This document shows, in pieces, positions 9,241 through 15,036 of a DNA stretch of 30,826 nt. The stretch is from positions 1 through 30,826 of the IMG/VR virus record IMGVR_UViG_3300032240_002118. One strand, given 5' to 3'. The translations under genes and the position numbers were made by a program. Within the stretch, counting starts at the first letter, position 1; every line of letters begins with the position of its first letter. This DNA comes from a virus. The notes under the pieces were generated by a model that saw only the letters and a list, made by a program, of their open reading frames with translations, searched no databases and was not told where the DNA came from.

Positions 9241-9269
9241 GTAAATAAAATAAAAAAAAATCAAAAGCG

Positions 9270-11366
9270 ATGATAATACATAGTCCCATAATTTCAGGTT
9301 CACTAACCTTTGCAAGTGGTGCAACATTCTCCTTACCTTCAAATGGTACATTTAGTGGTACATTCAACGGGGCCGTAAACGCAACTAATGGTGTTGTATC
9401 CGGTTCTTCTCAAGTAACAGGAATTGGAAACGCACAATTAACAAATAGTTCAACTACTATTGGGTCAACTGCAATTGCATTGGGTTCATCTGCAACAACA
9501 ATAGCAGGTTTAACCTCAGTAACTTCAGCTACGTTTGTAGGGGCTTTACAAGGTAACGCAACAACCGCAACATCAGCAACAACTGCTGGAAGTGCAACAT
9601 CAGCAACATCAGCAACAACTGCTGGAACTGCAACAACTGCTGGAGCATTAACAACCTCAAGAACAATTAACGGAACTTCATTTGATGGTTCTGCTAATAT
9701 TACTATTCCAAACTTAGTATCGGGTTCTTCTCAAATAACTTATGCTAGTATTTCCACAATCCCAGCTGGAATTGTTAGTGGTTCTGCACAGGTAACACCA
9801 TTGTTACCAACCGGAGTAATCTCTGGTTCTGCACAACTTACTTCAACATTACCAACCGGAGTAGTTAGTGGTTCATCTCAAATAACATATGCAAGTATCT
9901 CTTCAATTCCTGGTGGAATTGTTAGTGGTTCTTCACAAGTAAACTTAGCAAGTGTAACTGGAAATACAACTACAAATGTTAGTGAAGGAACTAACCTTTA
10001 CTATACTGATGCAAGAGTTAAAACTAAATTAAACGCTGAGACAGTAGTTTCAGGTTCTTCTCAAATAAGTTTAGGAAGTGTAACTGGAAATTCTACATCA
10101 AATGTTACTGAAGGAACTAACCTTTACTATACTGATGCAAGAGTTAAAACTAAATTAAACGCTGAGACAGTAGTTTCAGGTTCATCTCAAATTACATTAA
10201 GTAGTGTAACTGGATATGGCACGGTCATTAACCAAAATTTATTAACAACTTCAGACGTAACACATAATAATTTAACATTAGCAGGTAACTTAACAGTTAA
10301 TGGTACTACAACGACTATAAATTCTACAACTCTTCAAATTGGAGATAATATAATTGAATTAAATGGTAATGGTTCAGCAAATGGTGGGTTATTAGTAAAA
10401 GACCCAACTGCACCAAATACAGTTTCAGGTTCATTGCTTTGGGATTCAACTAATGATTATTGGAAAGCAGGAGCAGCAGGTTCTGAATTACCATTAGTAA
10501 CTACAACAGGAACACAAACTCTTACTAATAAAACTATTAGTGGTGCATCAAATACATTAAGTAATATTGGAAATGGTTCTTTAACTAATAGTTCAATAAC
10601 AATTAATGGTAATGCGGTATCATTGGGTGGTAGTACAACAATTACTGCAACTGCAGCAAACGCATTAACAATTGGAACGGGGTTAAGTGGAACTTCATAT
10701 AATGGTTCTTCTGCAGTAACGATTGCAAACACAGGTGTAACTTCAATCACAACAAATACAGGTTTAAGTACGAATGCAAGTGCAACTGGTGGGGTAACAA
10801 TTACAAATACCGGTGTAACTTCAAATGTAGCAGGGACAGGTATTTCAGTAAGTGGTGCAACGGGTGCAGTTACCATCACAAATAGTGGTGTAACATCAGC
10901 GGTAGCGGGAACAGGTGTAAGTGTAAGTGGTGCAACGGGAGCAGTAACATTCTCTATTGGACAAGCAGTAGCAACATCATCAACACCAACTTTCGCAGGT
11001 TTAACAATCAACGGAGCAATAACTGCAACGGGTGATATCACAGCATTCTCTGCTTCAGATATTCGTTTCAAAGAAAATATCATAGCAATCGAATCTCCAA
11101 TTGAAAAAATCAAAATGATTAGTGGTAACACATATGATTGGAAAGCAGAAAATAAAGATATACATGGATTTGAAGGAAACGATGTCGGTGTAATCGCACA
11201 AGAAATTGAAGAAGTTCTTCCACAGTTAGTTGTAACTCGTGATAATGGATATAAAGCGGTTAAATATGACAAATTAGTTGCTCTATTAATCGAAGGTATA
11301 AAAGAACAACAAAAACAAATTGAAGATTTATCAAACAAAATTAATAAATTAGAAAATGAACTATAA
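9270..11366 (+). CDS. tail fibre segment with C-terminal S74 chaperone, no N-terminal attachment domain (698 aa)
   Basis: A second S74 fibre. It lacks the basic xIIxxRRG N-terminal domain and starts directly with a beta-repeat region (SGSLTFASGATFSLPSNGTF). Residues about 90-140 are an Ala/Thr/Ser-rich run (NATTATSATTAG type) leading into RTINGTSFDGSANITI, a typical phage fibre repeat. Two 42-residue units with EGTNLYYTDARVKTKLNAE follow, then a 70-residue module at 337-406, then Gly/Val-rich TGVTS repeats. The S74 domain begins at SDIRFKEN, with Ser596 and Lys601, and continues with VGVIAQEIEEVLPQLV. Self-cleavage would release about 103 residues. The missing N-terminal domain suggests a distal fibre segment that docks on another protein, perhaps the product at 8579. 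The stop codon lies in the stem of a strong hairpin. Confidence 0.9.
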   Translation: MIIHSPIISGSLTFASGATFSLPSNGTFSGTFNGAVNATNGVVSGSSQVTGIGNAQLTNSSTTIGSTAIALGSSATTIAGLTSVTSATFVGALQGNATTATSATTAGSATSATSATTAGTATTAGALTTSRTINGTSFDGSANITIPNLVSGSSQITYASISTIPAGIVSGSAQVTPLLPTGVISGSAQLTSTLPTGVVSGSSQITYASISSIPGGIVSGSSQVNLASVTGNTTTNVSEGTNLYYTDARVKTKLNAETVVSGSSQISLGSVTGNSTSNVTEGTNLYYTDARVKTKLNAETVVSGSSQITLSSVTGYGTVINQNLLTTSDVTHNNLTLAGNLTVNGTTTTINSTTLQIGDNIIELNGNGSANGGLLVKDPTAPNTVSGSLLWDSTNDYWKAGAAGSELPLVTTTGTQTLTNKTISGASNTLSNIGNGSLTNSSITINGNAVSLGGSTTITATAANALTIGTGLSGTSYNGSSAVTIANTGVTSITTNTGLSTNASATGGVTITNTGVTSNVAGTGISVSGATGAVTITNSGVTSAVAGTGVSVSGATGAVTFSIGQAVATSSTPTFAGLTINGAITATGDITAFSASDIRFKENIIAIESPIEKIKMISGNTYDWKAENKDIHGFEGNDVGVIAQEIEEVLPQLVVTRDNGYKAVKYDKLVALLIEGIKEQQKQIEDLSNKINKLENEL
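9951..10202 (+). repeat. 126-bp direct repeat, two units
   Basis: Units at 9951-10076 and 10077-10202 encode 42 residues each, with a block starting gaaggaactaacctt (9984 and 10110) that is essentially identical for about 75 bases. A third unit begins at 10203 and fades. A diverged single copy lies near 1800-1930 in the first fibre gene. Confidence 0.85.
10278..10487 (+). repeat. fibre module copy 4 (210 bp, 70 aa)
   Basis: Fourth copy of the shared module, at residues 337-406 of the 698-residue fibre. The opening strand has diverged (LAGNLTVNGT), but the GGLLVKD and SGSLLWDSTNDYWKAG parts are kept. Length is again exactly 210 bp. Confidence 0.85.
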
Positions 11367-11385
11367 TCCACACGGATTATAGTTC
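11358..11385 (+). terminator. perfect 12-bp hairpin overlapping a stop codon
   Basis: GAACTATAATCC (11358-11369), loop ACAC, GGATTATAGTTC (11374-11385). It contains the TAA stop (11364-11366) of the 698-residue fibre gene. There is no T-run after it, so it is a poor intrinsic terminator. It could protect the 3' end of the RNA or act with the next hairpin. Confidence 0.45.
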
Positions 11386-11386
11386 A

Positions 11387-11410
11387 CAAACCTCTTATAT
11401 AAGAAGTTTG
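11387..11410 (+). repeat. 24-bp imperfect palindrome
   Basis: CAAACCTCTTAT and ATAAGAAGTTTG are inverted copies with one mismatch and no spacer, one base after the preceding hairpin. The centre TCTTATATAAGA is a perfect palindrome and includes CTTATAT, part of the late-promoter motif. A protein-binding site is as likely as an RNA structure. Confidence 0.5.
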
Positions 11411-11450
11411 TAATTAAGTAATTATATAATGAAATTATTAAGTCATACAT

Positions 11451-12311
11451 ATGGCACAAGTATTAAAGCTAAAAAGAACAGCTGTTCAGGGTAAGATTCC
11501 TACCACCGCCACTCTAGAATTAGGAGAGTTGGCTATAAATACATACGACGGCCAATTATATTTTGAAAAAGATAATGGTGCACCGTCAATCCAATCAATA
11601 GTTGTTACTGATGCTTTAATTTCGGGTTCTCTTAATATTAGTGGTGCTATAACGGCTTCTTATTTCAAAGGAAATGGTAGTGGATTAACCAACCTACCAG
11701 CTGCAGATGTATCTCAAGTTGCTACCGTCACTGCATCATTTGATGCTGTATCATCTATTGCAGTTAGTCATAATTTTAATTCAAAAAATATAATAGTTTC
11801 GGTATACGGAACAAATGATACACAGATAATTCCATCATCAGTAGTACTTACCAATAATAATACTGCAACAATTGGATTATCATCTCCTCAAAGTGGATAT
11901 ATAGTAGTTGCTAAAGGTGGACATATAGTAAGTGGTTCTGCATCTGATTCAACTAGTTTAAATGGACAACCAAGTTCATATTATTTAAATTATGCAAATC
12001 AAACAAATAAACCAATTGGGTTAATATCGGGGTCATCGCAAGTAGTATACACATCAGTATCATCAATTCCAGCGGGCATTGTTAGTGGTTCTTCACAAAT
12101 AACTGGTTTAACCACATATAAAGAAATAGTTAGTGGTAATTCAACCTATTCAATTACTCATAGTTTAAATGAAGAGTATCCAATCGTTCAAGCATGGAAT
12201 ACTTCTAATAAAAGACAAGAAGTTCCATCTATAATAGAATCAACATCAGTTAATGCGTTGACAGTAACGTTTGCTGGAATATTTGCTGGATTAATTATAA
12301 TAAAAAAATAA
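11451..12311 (+). CDS. fibre/adhesin protein with duplicated beta domain (286 aa)
   Basis: Paralogue of the 8579 gene product. The N-terminus (MAQVLKLKRTA, then LGELAINTYDGQLYFEKDNG) is the shared fibre domain. A linker with ITASYFKGNGSGL follows. Residues about 88-160 hold a beta domain (ISVSHNFNS..., closing with YIVVAKGGHIVSGS) that matches the 8579 protein. The C-terminal 65 residues (YSITHSLNEEYPIVQAWN...EVPSIIES...LIIIKK) repeat the same pattern: a His near the start, a PS-x-I strand and a final hydrophobic strand. The domain therefore seems to have been duplicated in this copy. The C-terminal domain is the best candidate for the exposed receptor-binding tip, by inference. The gene lies 84 bases after an S74 fibre and 5 bases before the glycosyltransferase gene, so it is probably co-transcribed with the latter. 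Confidence 0.8.
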   Translation: MAQVLKLKRTAVQGKIPTTATLELGELAINTYDGQLYFEKDNGAPSIQSIVVTDALISGSLNISGAITASYFKGNGSGLTNLPAADVSQVATVTASFDAVSSIAVSHNFNSKNIIVSVYGTNDTQIIPSSVVLTNNNTATIGLSSPQSGYIVVAKGGHIVSGSASDSTSLNGQPSSYYLNYANQTNKPIGLISGSSQVVYTSVSSIPAGIVSGSSQITGLTTYKEIVSGNSTYSITHSLNEEYPIVQAWNTSNKRQEVPSIIESTSVNALTVTFAGIFAGLIIIKK

Positions 12312-12316
12312 TATAA

Positions 12317-13315
12317 ATGTTCTACGATGTATATTATACCACAGGTGGTGGGCCTTGGGTCAATGCAGGTTCTGATATTTGGGTAAATTTATGGATGGAA
12401 TTGATTGCACCTAAATTAGATGTAAAACCAATTCTTCTTATTCATAGAAATAAACCCAAAGGACATGAGGATTATCAATTTCCAATTGAAACTTACTGGC
12501 ATGGTGAAGATATTCAAAAATTTGAAGAACTATGTAAAGGTGCACGAAGAATTAATATCCTACATGGACATTACACTCCAATGAAACCAATCGTAGATAA
12601 TAAAGATAAAATTCATTCAAACATATTACACAATTCAGTAGACCATATCTTAAAATCTCAATTTGGAAGTGATTTACCAATAGGACATCATCCTTATATG
12701 AGTTCTGAATGGGAACAAGAGGTTACTAATTGGTGTGAAACTAATATATGGGTAGGATTATACGAAATACTTTATAAAAATATTAATATACCAAATTTTT
12801 ACGAATTTAAATGGAATCTACCACTATCCGAATCTAATAAGTTAGGATTTGCTGCAAGAAGTGAAGGTAGAAAAAATCCACATTATTTAGATAAAATCCC
12901 AAGTCTTATTTTTACTAACTCTGAAGAATTTAATTTACTTTGGAAAAATGGGGTAAAAGTAGATGTTTCAAAATCAAAATTATATCATTATAATCCAGAT
13001 TTTAAAAATACATTTTATGATATGGACTGGGGTATATCACATTCCGCATTTATATCAGAACCTTTTGGATATTCAATCTTTGAAGCGGTTGATAAAGGTA
13101 AATTACCAATACTACATTCTAGTTGGTGTAAATATTTAAATTATCCCTACCGAGCATCGTCTAAAACTGAATTTTTTGATATTTATACAAAGATTACTAC
13201 ATTACCTTATTCTGAAAAATTATATTGGTTCAATACTATAAAAACTTATATGATTGAAAAATATACGGATAAGAATAAGTGGATTGATTCATTATTAGAT
13301 ATTTATAACAAATAG
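12317..13315 (+). CDS. GT4-like GT-B glycosyltransferase (332 aa)
   Basis: Likely a retaining nucleotide-sugar glycosyltransferase. The Gly-rich TTGGGPWVNAGSD segment at residues 8-20 resembles the N-terminal donor/acceptor loop of GT-B enzymes. LGFAARSEGRKNP at 176-188 resembles the GxxxRxxxxKN stretch that opens the C-terminal nucleotide-binding lobe. FISEPFGYSIFEA at 245-257 contains an EX7E motif (Glu248 and Glu256), the signature of GT4-type enzymes that contacts the donor. No signal peptide or membrane segment is seen, so it acts in the host cytoplasm. It starts 5 bases after one adhesin gene and ends 11 bases before the Hint-domain tail gene. It lies inside the fibre cluster, so fibre or tail proteins are plausible acceptors. 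Host glycans are the alternative. The family call is fairly firm. The acceptor is inference. Confidence 0.8.
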   Translation: MFYDVYYTTGGGPWVNAGSDIWVNLWMELIAPKLDVKPILLIHRNKPKGHEDYQFPIETYWHGEDIQKFEELCKGARRINILHGHYTPMKPIVDNKDKIHSNILHNSVDHILKSQFGSDLPIGHHPYMSSEWEQEVTNWCETNIWVGLYEILYKNINIPNFYEFKWNLPLSESNKLGFAARSEGRKNPHYLDKIPSLIFTNSEEFNLLWKNGVKVDVSKSKLYHYNPDFKNTFYDMDWGISHSAFISEPFGYSIFEAVDKGKLPILHSSWCKYLNYPYRASSKTEFFDIYTKITTLPYSEKLYWFNTIKTYMIEKYTDKNKWIDSLLDIYNK

Positions 13316-13326
13316 GAAATACATAA

Positions 13327-14604
13327 ATGGCAACATTAACATCAGGACAAACCAAAAGTTTAAATTCATTAGGTGCAGCAACAGGTGTTGCAGCAGGACC
13401 AAGAGCATTATCAGCAGCAAAGGGAGATTCTACAGGCCCTATTGCAATGTCTTCATTCGCAATTGATTCCGTAGGTTCAGTAACTGGTTATACATACGCA
13501 GTTGAATCTACAAGTGAAACTTATACATTAGGGTTTACCGGTGCTGGTACAAATTTTGGTAGAATTAGTGGCAGAGCAGCAAACTTCACATGGAGTGTTC
13601 CTGCTGGTTCATATATAACATTAGGAACAAATAGTGGTACAACTGCTACTTTTAGTGTATCGGCAATGAATCCACAAGGTGTAGGTGCACAAAGTGTACT
13701 ACAAACAATTCAAACTCATACTATTAGAGCAATATTTGCAGATGGATACAATACTCATGCAACTGGTTATAACACTTCTAAAGATAAGACGGTTTATTCC
13801 GTAGATTCTTATGATGGTAACTCCGTTGCATTATGTTTAACATCTGATTCACCCGTAACAATGGCCGATGGTTCTATTAAGGAAGTTGGTCAAATTGAAG
13901 AAGGTGATAAACTAAAAGGATTTTCCTTAAACGGGTTATCCATTGATTCAGATGGTACATTTTATGATTGGTCTACAACTGAATTAAATACAACTGAAAA
14001 AGAAGTAACAGTTGTGAATGTAATATATTCATTTACTGGTAAATATTATAATATTAATAATGGTGAAATTACTGCTACATCAGAGCATCCATTATTAGTT
14101 AAAGATTCTACTGATAATTTATATAGATTTAAACAAATGTTTAATTTAATTATTGGTGATAAATTAATTAAATTCTCAAATGGCAATACACAAGAAATAG
14201 ATATAACATCAATAACAATTGATGAAGAAACCTCTGAAATTGTATCATTAGATGTAGAGGCAGAAGATACCTATTTAGTAAATGGATACATTACCCATAA
14301 TAAAGGTGGTAACGCATTTACAGATTTAGGAGCTCCTGGTGCACCAACCTCATTAGCATATGCATCTCCAAGTTTAAGTTGGGTGGCACCTACATCAACT
14401 GGAACAGGTGGTATTACTGCATATGATATACAAATATCATCTGCTAATACATTTGTTACAAATATAGTAGACAATACGGAATGGAGTACTACCACTATTG
14501 AAGTTAATACTTTATTAACGGCAGGAACATGGTATGCTAGAGTTAGAGCAATTGACCAAGGTCTTAAAGGTGCTTGGACATCTGCTTATTCATTTGTTAG
14601 ATAA
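13327..14604 (+). CDS. tail/adhesin protein with embedded intein-like Hint domain and C-terminal FN3 domain (425 aa)
   Basis: Three parts are visible. Residues 1-169 are a Gly/Ser/Thr-rich beta region of virion type. Residues 170-325 are a Hint (intein-like) domain: Cys170 starts CLTSDSPVTMADGSIKEVGQ (block A), ATSEHPLLV at 250-258 supplies the block B Thr and His254, and DTYLVNGYITHN ends at His324-Asn325. The 156-residue length leaves no room for a homing endonuclease. Residues about 337-425 are a fibronectin type III domain (PGAPTSLAY, SWVAPTSTGTGGITAYDIQI, TWYARVRA). The residue after Asn325 is Lys, not Cys, Ser or Thr, so this is a bacterial-intein-like domain rather than a classical splicing intein. 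Cleavage, or nucleophile-independent splicing, would separate or rejoin the N-terminal part and the FN3 part. It is the last gene of the fibre block. Confidence 0.85.
   Translation: MATLTSGQTKSLNSLGAATGVAAGPRALSAAKGDSTGPIAMSSFAIDSVGSVTGYTYAVESTSETYTLGFTGAGTNFGRISGRAANFTWSVPAGSYITLGTNSGTTATFSVSAMNPQGVGAQSVLQTIQTHTIRAIFADGYNTHATGYNTSKDKTVYSVDSYDGNSVALCLTSDSPVTMADGSIKEVGQIEEGDKLKGFSLNGLSIDSDGTFYDWSTTELNTTEKEVTVVNVIYSFTGKYYNINNGEITATSEHPLLVKDSTDNLYRFKQMFNLIIGDKLIKFSNGNTQEIDITSITIDEETSEIVSLDVEAEDTYLVNGYITHNKGGNAFTDLGAPGAPTSLAYASPSLSWVAPTSTGTGGITAYDIQISSANTFVTNIVDNTEWSTTTIEVNTLLTAGTWYARVRAIDQGLKGAWTSAYSFVR
13834..14301 (+). other. Hint / bacterial intein-like domain coding segment
   Basis: Cys170 is the codon TGT at 13834. 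His324-Asn325 is CATAAT at 14296-14301. The next codon is AAA (Lys). Catalytic residues for the N-S acyl shift (Cys, block B Thr and His) and for Asn cyclisation (His-Asn) are present. The downstream nucleophile is absent. Confidence 0.85.
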
Positions 14605-14631
14605 TTTTTTTATCGTTTGGGAAAAATCTAT

Positions 14632-14641
14632 ATATTTATAT
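14632..14641 (+). promoter_or_regulatory. candidate late promoter, ATATTTATAT
   Basis: Exact match to the ATA(C/T)TTATAT motif, 32 bases before the ATG of the 89-residue coiled-coil gene. It lies in a 69-base gap that holds no other signal. Confidence 0.55.
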
Positions 14642-14673
14642 ATATAACTAATTAATAAACAAAATATATCAAA

Positions 14674-14943
14674 ATGGCAGAAAAAATTAAGTTTACGGAA
14701 GACGAAGTCGCACAAATCAACAAATTACGAATTGAAGTTGGGGCTGTTTTTACTGAATTAGGACAAATTCATATTGAAAAAAGAAGAAGATTGTCAGAAT
14801 TAGAAGAAAGAGAACTAGAACTAACTAAACAACATTCGGATTTAATTATAACGGAAGAAACCTTATTTAAAGGTTTAAATGAAAAATACGGAGATGGTGA
14901 TTACAACCCTACAACGGGAGAATTCACACCAATCGCGGAATAA
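14674..14943 (+). CDS. small coiled-coil protein next to the tail sheath gene (89 aa)
   Basis: Family not recognised. Residues about 8-72 are almost entirely charged and leucine-rich (KRRRLSELEERELELTKQ at 37-54), predicted to be one long helix or coiled coil. A short Gly/Asp/Pro-rich tail (YGDGDYNPTTGEFTP) follows, of the type that caps phage structural proteins. There is no membrane segment and no Cys. It has its own candidate late promoter and a second candidate promoter follows it before the sheath gene, so it can be expressed alone or with the tail genes. A role as a small virion or assembly protein is inferred from position only. Confidence 0.7.
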   Translation: MAEKIKFTEDEVAQINKLRIEVGAVFTELGQIHIEKRRRLSELEERELELTKQHSDLIITEETLFKGLNEKYGDGDYNPTTGEFTPIAE

Positions 14944-14990
14944 TACTACGTTACGCATATATTAAAATAATATTTTAGAAAAAGTATCTA

Positions 14991-15000
14991 ATACTTATAT
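14991..15000 (+). promoter_or_regulatory. candidate late promoter, ATACTTATAT
   Basis: Exact match to the late-promoter motif, 36 bases before the sheath start. It is followed by the Shine-Dalgarno-like GGAG at 15025-15028, 8 bases before the ATG. Confidence 0.55.
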
Positions 15001-15036
15001 GTGTATCATTACACAAACTTAATAGGAGTAAATAAA

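Noticed and set aside
10457-11371. Long - strand open frame (304 codons) opposite the second S74 fibre, and similar - strand frames at 3498-3932, 16887-17195, 19732-20148, 22716-23120 and 26114-26482
   Set aside because: Each lies fully inside a well-supported + strand gene and has the odd composition expected of a shadow frame (Val/Pro/Ala runs). None has its own promoter.
1459-12311. A diversity-generating retroelement, suggested by fibre N-termini like that of the BPP-1 tropism determinant
   Set aside because: No reverse transcriptase and no A-to-N variable/template repeat pair are visible in the window. It could lie outside.
14941-15000. Terminator between the coiled-coil gene and the sheath gene
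   Set aside because: Only a weak AT palindrome (AAAATAATATTTT) is present, with no T-run and no GC pairs.
15001-15036. Upstream GTG start for the sheath, adding MYHYTNLIGVNK
   Set aside because: It directly abuts the promoter motif and would place the GGAG ribosome site inside the gene. The ATG at 15037 gives the conserved sheath start.
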